A DNA stretch of 64,000 nt from Micavibrio sp. TMED2 (GTDB lineage: Bacteria; Pseudomonadota; Alphaproteobacteria; TMED2). Shown here piece by piece: positions 47,663 to 56,076 of this stretch. The notes beneath the pieces are model-generated. The model saw nothing but the letters and a program-made list of their open reading frames with translations. It was not told the DNA's origin and ran no database searches. A program made the translations under genes and the position numbers. The stretch is from assembly GCA_002168225.1 (NCBI GenBank), contig NHBH01000009.1:319609-383608 (forward strand), given 5' to 3'. Numbering within the stretch: the first letter of the stretch is position 1; every line of letters starts with the position of its first letter.

Positions 47663-49864
47663 ATGCTTTTCGATAAACCGGCAGGCAGCAATGCTGCTGA
47701 TAAAAAGGTCGTCCTCGGTCAAGCCGTTACCCGGATTGATGGCCCGCTGAAAACCACCGGTCTCGCGCCATATGCCTATGAGCGTCATGACGTGTCAGCG
47801 GCAGAGCAACTTTATGGTTATCCAGTCGTCTCAGGCATTGCCAAGGGGCGTATCCTGTCCATGGATACCACGAAGGCGAAAGCGGCACCGGGCGTGGTCG
47901 ATGTGATCACAACCCTTGATATGGATCGCCTCGGGAAGACGAATTTCCATTATGCCTATCTTTTCGGGGGTGATCAGGTCGAGTTTTACCATCAGGCGAT
48001 TGGCGTTGTCGTCGCCGAAACCTTCGAGAAGGCACGGGCTGCTGCCAATCTGATTGAAACGAAGTACATGGCTGACACCAGTGCCGACTTCGATTTCTCC
48101 ACACAGGGGCGTGAACTTGCCAATCAGGATGTGGAGCCGGAAGCCTCTGTCGGTGATTTTGAAACGGCATTCCGGGCGGCACCGGTCAAACTGGACGAGA
48201 CCTACACGACACCCGGGCAAAGCCACACGATGATGGAGCCACACGCATCGATTGCGGAGTGGAAGGGGGGCAAGCTCTCGCTCTGGACATCAAACCAGAT
48301 GATTGAATGGGGGCGTCAGGCGGTGGCAACCATTCTGGATATGTCTCCCGATGATATTCTGCTGGACTCTCCGTATATCGGTGGTGGGTTCGGAGCGAAG
48401 CTTTTTGTCCGCGTTGATGCGGTTTTGGCAGCTCTTGCTGCTCGTAAAACCGGCCGCTCGGTCAAGGTGATGTTACCGCGACCAATCATCGCCAATAATA
48501 CCGCGCACCGCGCAGGCACAATTCAGAAGATACGGATAGGTGCGGATCAGGACGGGCGGATCATTGCGATCGCTCATGACAACACGTCATACAATCAACC
48601 CTACGGTGACAAGGGTGAGAACAGTACCGCTCCGACACGTGCGTTTTATGCCGGTGATCATCGTTTGATCATTGATCGCAAGGTGACGATGCACATGCCG
48701 GAATCCCACGCCATGCGTGCACCCGGTGAAACTGCTGGTCTCATGGCCCTCGAGATCGCCATGGATGAGATGGCTGAGAAGCTGGGCATGGACCCGGTCG
48801 AGTTCCGGGTGGTCAATGATGTTCAGTACAATCCTGAGAAGCCGGAACAGCCTTTCTCGCAACGCAATTTTGTCGAAACATTGCGGGTTGGTGCTGAACG
48901 GTTCGGATGGGCAGATAGAAATACAAAACCCGGACAAATGCGTGACGGCCATTGGCTGATTGGTCATGGCATGGCCGGTGCGTATCGTGAAGCTCCTGTA
49001 ATGGCATCCGGCGCGCGTCTTCGCCTGCAGCCCGGACCGAAGCTGGTTGTTGAAACCGACATGACCGATATCGGCACCGGTTCATACACAATCATCGCCC
49101 AGACCGCGGCTGAAATGCTTGGTTTGGCGGTAGAGCAGATCGAGGTGAAGCTGGGCAGTTCAGCGATGCCGGTGTCTGCCGGCTCTGGCGGACAATGGGG
49201 CGCTGCCAGCAGCACATCCGGTGTCTATGCCGCCGCCGTTGCGCTGCGTCAGATTATTGCCGAACGCATCAATCGTGATCCTGATGATTTGGTCTTCAGG
49301 GATGGCATCGTGACGGTTGGCAATGAGAACTATGCTCTGGATCAACTTGTTGAGAACACTGAAATTGTTGCCGAAGACACGATACGGTTCGAAGGTATCC
49401 GTAAGCAGGAACTGTTCTCGACCTTCGGCTCGCATTTCGTTGAGGTCGGTGTCCATGCGGCAACCGGTGAGATCCGCGTTCGACGGATGTTGGCGGTCTG
49501 TGATGCCGGTCGCATTCTGAACCCGCTTACTGCGCGCTCACAGGTTATCGGTGCGATGACCATGGGCGTCGGTGGTGCCCTGATGGAAGAGCTGGCACCG
49601 GACACCAAATACGGTCTGTTCATCAATCACGATATGGCCGGTTATGAAGTGCCGGTACATGCCGATATCCCTGAACAGGAAGTGATCTTTCTCGATTATG
49701 AAGATGAAAAATCAAATCCGCTGAAGGCAAAGGGGATTGGCGAGCTTGGTCTTTGTGGGGTTTCTGCTGCTGTGGCTAATGCTGTTTATAACGCCACGGG
49801 GGTACGGGTTCGCGATTATCCGATTACGCTCGACAAGTTTCTCGCTGATATGCCTGCCCTCTGA
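47663..49864 (+). CDS. paoC: Aldehyde oxidoreductase molybdenum subunit (PaoC-like)
   Basis: 733 residues. It binds the molybdenum-pterin cofactor; characteristic segments are GQAVTRIDGPLKTTGLAPYA, DSPYIGGGFGAKLFVRVDAV, SHAMRAPGETAGLMALEIAM and GSGGQWGAASSTSGVYAAAV. The catalytic Glu is in KGIGELGLCG at about residue 694, close to E. coli PaoC Glu692. It has no signal peptide of its own and would be carried through Tat with the small subunit. Substrate: probably aromatic or other aldehydes. Converges with the maturation gene 15 bases later. Confidence 0.93.
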   Translation: MLFDKPAGSNAADKKVVLGQAVTRIDGPLKTTGLAPYAYERHDVSAAEQLYGYPVVSGIAKGRILSMDTTKAKAAPGVVDVITTLDMDRLGKTNFHYAYLFGGDQVEFYHQAIGVVVAETFEKARAAANLIETKYMADTSADFDFSTQGRELANQDVEPEASVGDFETAFRAAPVKLDETYTTPGQSHTMMEPHASIAEWKGGKLSLWTSNQMIEWGRQAVATILDMSPDDILLDSPYIGGGFGAKLFVRVDAVLAALAARKTGRSVKVMLPRPIIANNTAHRAGTIQKIRIGADQDGRIIAIAHDNTSYNQPYGDKGENSTAPTRAFYAGDHRLIIDRKVTMHMPESHAMRAPGETAGLMALEIAMDEMAEKLGMDPVEFRVVNDVQYNPEKPEQPFSQRNFVETLRVGAERFGWADRNTKPGQMRDGHWLIGHGMAGAYREAPVMASGARLRLQPGPKLVVETDMTDIGTGSYTIIAQTAAEMLGLAVEQIEVKLGSSAMPVSAGSGGQWGAASSTSGVYAAAVALRQIIAERINRDPDDLVFRDGIVTVGNENYALDQLVENTEIVAEDTIRFEGIRKQELFSTFGSHFVEVGVHAATGEIRVRRMLAVCDAGRILNPLTARSQVIGAMTMGVGGALMEELAPDTKYGLFINHDMAGYEVPVHADIPEQEVIFLDYEDEKSNPLKAKGIGELGLCGVSAAVANAVYNATGVRVRDYPITLDKFLADMPAL

Positions 49865-49879
49865 ACCTGCGGCATCTTC

Positions 49880-51430
49880 TTACCGGTTCAGGTCTTGCGC
49901 GGTGTCGATATCAACCGCGCATTCTGCTGGCATATCCAGTGTCGCGGTGTTTTCCAGCTGATTGAACAGCTGCTTGGCACCGCGATCGCCGGTCAGCTTT
50001 TCAAGCGCATCAAAAAGATGGGCCGAGAACATGGCCGGTGGCGTTGTGGTGTCGGCAAAACGTGACATGACGGCGGGACGCTCCGGCGTGATCAGATCAC
50101 GCAAATCAAACAGATGAACATCCGGTATGTTGGGCATGTCGCCGAGCAGCACGAGTGCATGTGTCGGGTCACTACCATTGTCACGGATCGCCGATATGCC
50201 GGCGGCCAGGGAGCTGGCCATGCCGGATGCTGCATCTTGATTGACCACAACCTGCCATCCGGCCTCAATCAAGGCATTGGCCCGCGCTGTATGGTCGGCT
50301 TTGCCGTCCGCTTCACCAGCATCCGGTGGGACAACGGCAATGCGTGCTGTGACCTGTTGGTGGCTGAGGGCCAAGGCTGCGTGATCAATCACCCGGCGCC
50401 CTTTGTACCCGGCCAGCAGTTTGTCGCCATCGGTGAAGCGGCTGGAAGCACCGGCAGCCAAGAGGATCAGCGCTGTATCATGCAGCGGTGCATAGGTTCT
50501 GAGGTGATAGGCCTCGATGATTTCCGCCAGTATGGATACAGCCAGCAATGACGCATCCCGCATCGCCTTGATCAGGCCGACCGGACCGTGGATGCGTTTG
50601 ATCTGATGCGTTGGCACGGCATGATCAGCCAGTCGCTGGCAGCGTTCTGTATGGCTGCGCTGGCTACCCACGGCGCCGACATAAAATGCCGGTCCCTGCA
50701 GGACCTGCTGTAACAGGCTGGTTTCCCAGTCGTGATCATGAAACGCGAGCAGAAAGGCGGTCCAGGGATCATCCTGCAGTTCAGGCAGGTGCTCGGGACT
50801 GGTTAATTGAACAAGGTTATCCAATCCCAGTCTCTTGCCTTCCTCGATATCCTCGCCGTCGCGTAGCATCAACGTGGTTTCGATGCCATTGGCACTCGCC
50901 AGCCGGGCCAGTGCCAGACCATCTGCGCCGCGACCGGCAATACGCAACTTCAGCCTCGGCGTGTATCGGAAGGTCATGCCTGTCGCTGGTATCCCCGATG
51001 AGGCAACGGCAAGGTTGCCGTTATCATCGAGCGTGACCAGAACGGTCTGTCGCGCGGCAAGCCGATCATGACTGGCGCGGATAACATCTTCGTTGGCATC
51101 GGGGACGATCATGACCTCGATCATGCCGCCGCAGGGAAGGGGCAGGTCAATGAACGGGGAGCCACGGCCATATATCAGCCGTTTCACTGTCCCGGTCCTC
51201 AGGCAGTCTACGGCCTGTGATGCAACATCGGCATCAATGCAGCCGCCGGAAATATAGCCTGCTTTTTGACCATCGGCGCTGACCAGCATCATGGCTCCCG
51301 GTGCCCGCACGCCGCCGCCCTCGGTCGCGATCACAAAGATGATTGCGACCGGGCCATGGCATCGCCACTCAAGCCACTGGCTGAGAATGTGTTCGGGATG
51401 TTCGAGATATGGCGTGAGCATCAATGACAA
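49880..51430 (-). CDS. XdhC-MocA fusion, molybdenum cofactor maturation (PaoD-like plus nucleotidyltransferase)
   Basis: 516 residues. Residues 1-325 are XdhC/CoxI: WRCHGPVAIIFVIATEGGGV, GQKAGYISGGCIDADVASQA with the conserved Cys, and PAFYVGAVGSQRSHTERCQR (Rossmann end). Residues about 325-516 are a MobA/MocA-like transferase: LILLAAGASSRFTDGDKLLA, then NQDAASGMASSLAAGISA and ALVLLGDMPNI. XdhC inserts the sulfurated cofactor and MocA attaches CMP; fusing them couples modification with insertion. It lies on the opposite strand, tail to tail with paoC. Confidence 0.9.
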   Translation of the reverse strand: MSLMLTPYLEHPEHILSQWLEWRCHGPVAIIFVIATEGGGVRAPGAMMLVSADGQKAGYISGGCIDADVASQAVDCLRTGTVKRLIYGRGSPFIDLPLPCGGMIEVMIVPDANEDVIRASHDRLAARQTVLVTLDDNGNLAVASSGIPATGMTFRYTPRLKLRIAGRGADGLALARLASANGIETTLMLRDGEDIEEGKRLGLDNLVQLTSPEHLPELQDDPWTAFLLAFHDHDWETSLLQQVLQGPAFYVGAVGSQRSHTERCQRLADHAVPTHQIKRIHGPVGLIKAMRDASLLAVSILAEIIEAYHLRTYAPLHDTALILLAAGASSRFTDGDKLLAGYKGRRVIDHAALALSHQQVTARIAVVPPDAGEADGKADHTARANALIEAGWQVVVNQDAASGMASSLAAGISAIRDNGSDPTHALVLLGDMPNIPDVHLFDLRDLITPERPAVMSRFADTTTPPAMFSAHLFDALEKLTGDRGAKQLFNQLENTATLDMPAECAVDIDTAQDLNR

Positions 51431-51657
51431 CCTGCCGGAATCGGGGAAAGCAGCCGGTAACTTAAATCATGCAATGCCGATTAACTAGCAGGCCAGACCC
51501 GATAACCATCAGGTCTGGCATTCATGAATTGTATTCACGATGCCTTGCAGCTTTGAGCCACTAATCTTTTGCCGTGGGAAGTCTTATGTTTGTATGTGCG
51601 CATACAATCGTTACCGGCATGTTTTGCGCAACTGTCTTGCCCTTAGCTGCGCAATGA

Positions 51658-53595
51658 TTGGCGCTTTCCCGATTGCTGTATCACAACGCAAATCCGGCCT
51701 ATGTCAAACAGGCCGTTCAAACCGCTGTAAACCTGCTGCGGATCGGTAGAGCCGGGGAGGCTCTGCGCCTGATCCTGCCATTTGCCGAGAGGCACCAGAA
51801 GGATGGCGACGTACAGTATCTGGCCGGTATCGCATTTCTGAAAAACGGTCAGGCCTGCAAGGCTGTTGAGTATCTGTCCAGGGCTGTCCAGCACAAACCC
51901 GGCAATGTTGATTATCAGTTTCACCTCGGTGAAGCGGCCCGCATGTCCGGGAAGTATGAGCCTGCGATCAAGGCCTATAAGAAGGCCCGAAAGCTGGGAC
52001 GCTCAGGTTATGATATCGAAATCAGGATTGCTGATGCCTATGAACGCAAGGGTGAGTTGAACAAGGCGCTGACGCATTTTCAGCAGGCGCTTCAGAACAG
52101 GGCTGGAGATACGGCCCTTTCCATTCGTATTGCCAATCTGATGGTTCAGACCGGTGAGCGGGAACAGGCTGTCACAGTCTTGCAGGATGCACTCAGGCAG
52201 GATCAGGTTGCGCCACTGTATAACAATCTCGGTGTTGTGCTGAACGATGCTGGTGATCGCAAGGCAGCACTGCAGGCATTGGAAAAGGCCTGCGAACTGG
52301 CACCCAAGTCAGTGGAGTATCTCTGCAATCTGGCCAAGGTCCAACAGGATGGTCAGGCATATGATGTTGCCGCTGTAAACTTGCAGCGGGCACTGGAAAT
52401 TGATCCGGGTGCAATTCGCGCGCTTATCGGGCTTGCGACATTGGAAGAGCGCAGAAAAAATCTGGAAACAGCGCACAAGGTTGCACTTCGCGCACTTGAG
52501 TTAGAGCCGGAGAATGCCGAAGCGCGTCTCGTGCTGGCGCGTATCGCTCGTCGTCAGGGAAAGCATGAAGACGTAGTCAGATTGCTTGGGGCTGTCGCGG
52601 GCCAGGGCGGTTTGCCGGTTGCGCAGGCAAGCTCGATTGCGTTTGAGCTTGGTCATGCCCATGACCGGCTGGGTGACCAGCCAGCGGCGGTGAGAGCATT
52701 TTCACGCGCCAATCAGCTGCATGCCGAAAGCCCGGTTGCACAACAGATAAATGACGCGGCGTTTTTCGCGAAAATTGATCGTCAGTATGAATTTCTGCGG
52801 CAATTGGAAAAGGCTTCATTGCCGGACCAACCGTCAGACGGCTTTGCTGATCCAGTATTTCTCGTTGGCTTTCCGCGCTCTGGCACCACCTTGCTCGAAC
52901 AATCTCTGGCCGGGCATTCGCGTCTGATGACCAGCGATGAGCAACCGGTCCTTGCAGAAGTCCTGCAAGAGGCCGGTGAGATTGACAGTCTGGCTGCGCT
53001 TGATGACAAGAGCATCGCCGGGCTGAGACAGGCTTACTTCAAAGCAATGGAAACTGCTGTCGGGCCTCTCGGCGATCGGCGGCTGGTCGACAAGCTGCCG
53101 TTGAATATTGTCTATCTGTGCTGGATATCCCGCCTGTTTCCGAATGCGCGGATCATTGTCGCCTTGCGAGACCCTCGTGATGTGGTCCTCAGCTGCTGGA
53201 TGCAGAATTTCCAGCTCAATGAAGCAATGATCCAGTTTCTGGATATCGAGGATACGGCACGGGCCTATCATGCGGTCATGTCCTTCTGGGCAGAGGCGCG
53301 TGACCGGCTGGATATTTCATTCATCGAGCATCGTTATGAAATGCTGCTGACCGACTTCGATGCCTGTCTGAGCCGCATTCTCGGTTTCCTGTCGCTCGAT
53401 TGGGAGGACAACGTCCGCCAGTTTGGCCAATCCTCATCCGGCAAGGTTATCAGTACGCCATCAGCCCGTGATGTTGCCGGTGGTCGGATATTCACCCATG
53501 CCCGTGGCCGTTGGTTGAAATATGCCGATGTGCTTGCCCCTGTCATGCCTGTCTTGGAGCCACATATCAGTCGTATGGATTACCCGCAGGCCTAG
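51658..53595 (+). CDS. TPR-repeat sulfotransferase
   Basis: 645 residues from a TTG at 51658 (TTG at 51673 is also possible; the frame has an upstream stop at 51655 and no nearby ATG). Residues about 15-380 are ten or so tetratricopeptide repeats (for example PGNVDYQFHLGEAARMSGKY, YNNLGVVLNDAGDRKAALQA). Residues about 395-645 are a Sulfotransfer_3 domain with the PAPS phosphosulfate loop FLVGFPRSGTTLLEQS (about 401) and ALRDPRDVVLSC (about 500). It would transfer sulfate to a protein or glycan, with the TPR part binding the substrate. Not linked to a clear operon. Confidence 0.88.
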   Translation: MALSRLLYHNANPAYVKQAVQTAVNLLRIGRAGEALRLILPFAERHQKDGDVQYLAGIAFLKNGQACKAVEYLSRAVQHKPGNVDYQFHLGEAARMSGKYEPAIKAYKKARKLGRSGYDIEIRIADAYERKGELNKALTHFQQALQNRAGDTALSIRIANLMVQTGEREQAVTVLQDALRQDQVAPLYNNLGVVLNDAGDRKAALQALEKACELAPKSVEYLCNLAKVQQDGQAYDVAAVNLQRALEIDPGAIRALIGLATLEERRKNLETAHKVALRALELEPENAEARLVLARIARRQGKHEDVVRLLGAVAGQGGLPVAQASSIAFELGHAHDRLGDQPAAVRAFSRANQLHAESPVAQQINDAAFFAKIDRQYEFLRQLEKASLPDQPSDGFADPVFLVGFPRSGTTLLEQSLAGHSRLMTSDEQPVLAEVLQEAGEIDSLAALDDKSIAGLRQAYFKAMETAVGPLGDRRLVDKLPLNIVYLCWISRLFPNARIIVALRDPRDVVLSCWMQNFQLNEAMIQFLDIEDTARAYHAVMSFWAEARDRLDISFIEHRYEMLLTDFDACLSRILGFLSLDWEDNVRQFGQSSSGKVISTPSARDVAGGRIFTHARGRWLKYADVLAPVMPVLEPHISRMDYPQA

Positions 53596-53600
53596 AAGCT

Positions 53601-53912
53601 GTGACAACGAGAACCAGAAGAGATGCTGTGTCTGCTGTGCTGTCGTCATCACTTGCCGGTGCGGGTGTGCTCTCAGCCTACACTGTCCGGGGGCAGAGCC
53701 GCGATCAGTCGCCAATTCTTGTCGCGTATCTCACCCGAAGCGGGAATACACGGGTATTTGCCAGCACAATCGCTCGCCAGACCGGGGCCTCTTTGTTCGA
53801 GATACGAACAGAGAAGCCATACCCGGAAGATTATGAAGCCCATGTTGATCTGGCCCGTCGCCAGCTTGAGCAGTTGAATAACTGGTTCGCGACGATTGGT
53901 ATCGAACTATAA
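53601..53912 (+). pseudogene. Flavodoxin-like gene with internal deletion
   Basis: 103 codons from a GTG at 53601, 5 bases after the sulfotransferase stop. The start has a Tat-like TRTRRDAVSAVLSSSLAGAG, then the flavodoxin FMN phosphate loop VAYLTRSGNTRVFASTI and RTEKPYPEDYEAHVDLARRQ. Full-length relatives continue with about 90 residues (the IGSYD..IFLGFPIWG region and the HGGYG loop) before a C-terminal end like LEQLNNWFATIGIEL. Here ARRQ is joined directly to that end, so the middle of the domain is gone and FMN binding is unlikely. Confidence 0.7.
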
Positions 53913-53934
53913 TTCCCTGTTCAGCAGCATTCAC

Positions 53935-53962
53935 TTCCCTGTTTCTACGATCAGGGAATTTT
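53935..53962 (+). terminator. Intrinsic terminator after the flavodoxin remnant
   Basis: TTCCCTG (53935-53941), loop TTTCTACGAT, CAGGGAA (53952-53958), then TTTT. A second stem, TCCCTGT/ACAGGGA, lies at 54035-54060. The CCCTGT motif occurs repeatedly in this 225-base gap. The stems close the rightward sulfotransferase transcript before the leftward antiporter gene. Confidence 0.65.
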
Positions 53963-54137
53963 CTGATTGTGCCGCAGTTCTCTGCCCTGTTCATGGGCAG
54001 GGGCACTGTTTTGAGAACGCATGAATGTTGATAATCCCTGTATTGCAGCGATAACAGGGAAACGAGCATGGTTCGCAGACGACTGCCACCACCGCCATTC
54101 ATTTGAAGGCCAAGATTGACTTTCAAATCGCACCTTG

Positions 54138-55874
54138 TCATGCGCTCTCTGCCCGCACTTTTTCGATCATGCCTTTTGTTTCATCAGGCCCGCTTCCGAG
54201 CTTTTCCATCAACAGCTGGGCGATACGCAGACTGGATTCCAGTGTTTCTGCCACAACATCGTTGGCACCCTCGTCATACAGCATATTCAGGTCTTCATTA
54301 TTCTTGGACCGCACAATGACCGGTAACAGGGGAAACTGGGCTCGAAGAGACTTTAAAATCGGTTTGGTAGCATGATGATCATCTATCGCAATCACGGCCA
54401 CTTCGATGTTTTCACCTATCAGGTGGTGCCATAATTCCCGTTTTCGGGCATCGCCATAGATGACATGAAAGTTCTGTTTTTTGAGCCGCTGTACACGTTC
54501 CCCATCGTGGTCGAACGCAACATAGGGAATGCGCTGCTCCTCGAGAACACTGGCTATAAGCTGGCCAACACGACCAAATCCGGCAATGACGACTTTATTG
54601 CCCCCGCTGATTGCCGAGGATGACGGCGTGGCTTCGCCTTCACCAAAAAAGCGATGACCACAATTTCCGGCGACCGGGGCCAGCTTGAACAATATCGGGG
54701 TCAGCATCATGGCCACTACAGTTACCAGCAGGAAGAACTGGACATCCGAGACAGCCATCAGCTGCGTGGACATGGCGACACCAAGGATCATGAGGGCAAA
54801 CTCACCGGGCTGCGCCAGATATACCGACGCTTCGGCCGCCTGCCTGCCCGGCACGCGGAAGGCAAGGCACAAGAGCAGTATGATGCAGGCTTTCAGCAAA
54901 TAGATGCCGAGTACGGAGATGGAAAGCAGTGCCGGATGCGTCATCACTTCGGTCAGATTGATCATCATGCCGATGGACAGGAAGAACACGCCAAGCAGCA
55001 GGCCCTTGAGCGGGTTGATGATGACTTCAACCTCGTGCTTGAATTCGGTTTCTGCAATCAGCAGTCCCGCCATAAAGGCGCCGAGCGCCAACGACAAACC
55101 TGCGGCATGGGTCACAACGGAACAGGCCAGCACTACGAATACGATGAAGGCGGCGAGCCACTCCGGCGTTGTCGAGAAGCTGATGGACCGCAGTACGGGG
55201 GTCAGTACCTTTTTGCCAAGCCAGTAAATTACCACCACCGTTGCAGCCCCGAGAAGCAATGAGCTGCCCAGTGCAACAATAACGCTGGTTTCTGCATCGC
55301 CGGTAAAGGATGATGCCAGCACCAGAATGGGAACGACGGCCAGGTCCTGCATCAACAGCACCGAAAAACACAGAATGCCAATCGGCCGGCTGGACAGTTT
55401 GCGCTCTTCCAGAAGCTTCATCACAATCGCGGTTGAAGAGAGCGCGAATGAAGCCCCAAGCAGGATGGATGCCTGTAAAGCATTATCAAACAGGCTGGCA
55501 ATGGCGAAAATAACCAGCGCTGTAATCAGTATCTGTGCAGAGCCCAATCCAAAGATAAACCGGCGCAATTCTTTCAGGCGATCAAGGGAAAGTTCCAGCC
55601 CGATCATGAACATCAGGGTGATAATGCCAAGCTCACCAAGCACCTGAACGGTTCCCGGTTCATCAATCGAAATATAGCCAAGCCATTCATGCGTGTCCGA
55701 GAATTGTGCTATCCCGAACGGGCCGACAAAAATGCCGCAGACAAGGTATCCCAAAACGGGTGAAACCCTGACTCTCTGCAAAAATGGGACGGCAAGTCCG
55801 GCAATCGCGAAGAACAGCAAGATATTTGCAATAATATCTATCAGATGATGATGTTCTGCTGCGGCGTGTTCCAT
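54138..55874 (-). CDS. CPA2-family K+/H+ antiporter with RCK domain (KefB/YbaL-like)
   Basis: 578 residues from ATG 55874; the longer frame to 55955 is unlikely. About 12-13 membrane helices (residues 15-385) with LGYLVCGIFVGPFG, SAIVMKLLEE-type STAIVMKLL and LMQDLAVVPI, the CPA2 Asp motif. Residues about 415-540 are an RCK_N domain with GFGRVGQLIASVL (nucleotide-binding GxGxxG) and YGDARKRELWHHL. The C-terminal RCK_C domain is missing, as in YbaL/KefC-like forms. It exports K+ or Na+ in exchange for H+. Monocistronic, divergent from the P-ATPase. Confidence 0.9.
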   Translation of the reverse strand: MEHAAAEHHHLIDIIANILLFFAIAGLAVPFLQRVRVSPVLGYLVCGIFVGPFGIAQFSDTHEWLGYISIDEPGTVQVLGELGIITLMFMIGLELSLDRLKELRRFIFGLGSAQILITALVIFAIASLFDNALQASILLGASFALSSTAIVMKLLEERKLSSRPIGILCFSVLLMQDLAVVPILVLASSFTGDAETSVIVALGSSLLLGAATVVVIYWLGKKVLTPVLRSISFSTTPEWLAAFIVFVVLACSVVTHAAGLSLALGAFMAGLLIAETEFKHEVEVIINPLKGLLLGVFFLSIGMMINLTEVMTHPALLSISVLGIYLLKACIILLLCLAFRVPGRQAAEASVYLAQPGEFALMILGVAMSTQLMAVSDVQFFLLVTVVAMMLTPILFKLAPVAGNCGHRFFGEGEATPSSSAISGGNKVVIAGFGRVGQLIASVLEEQRIPYVAFDHDGERVQRLKKQNFHVIYGDARKRELWHHLIGENIEVAVIAIDDHHATKPILKSLRAQFPLLPVIVRSKNNEDLNMLYDEGANDVVAETLESSLRIAQLLMEKLGSGPDETKGMIEKVRAESA

Positions 55875-56076
55875 GTCGTTCCGTATCCTTGCGCCCGAGA
55901 ACAGGGCTAATTTGTTTTTCTGTTTCAATAATGGAAAAAAATACGCCTGCAACATCGTTCTGTGCGGCTGACATGGGCTGGTTTAGCATTTAGCCTTGTC
56001 GGGCGAGGTCAGGGAGCGGCTGGTCGGTCGCTTGAACGGTCAAGTCGCTCAATCCAGTCAAAAGGCATATCAACAC

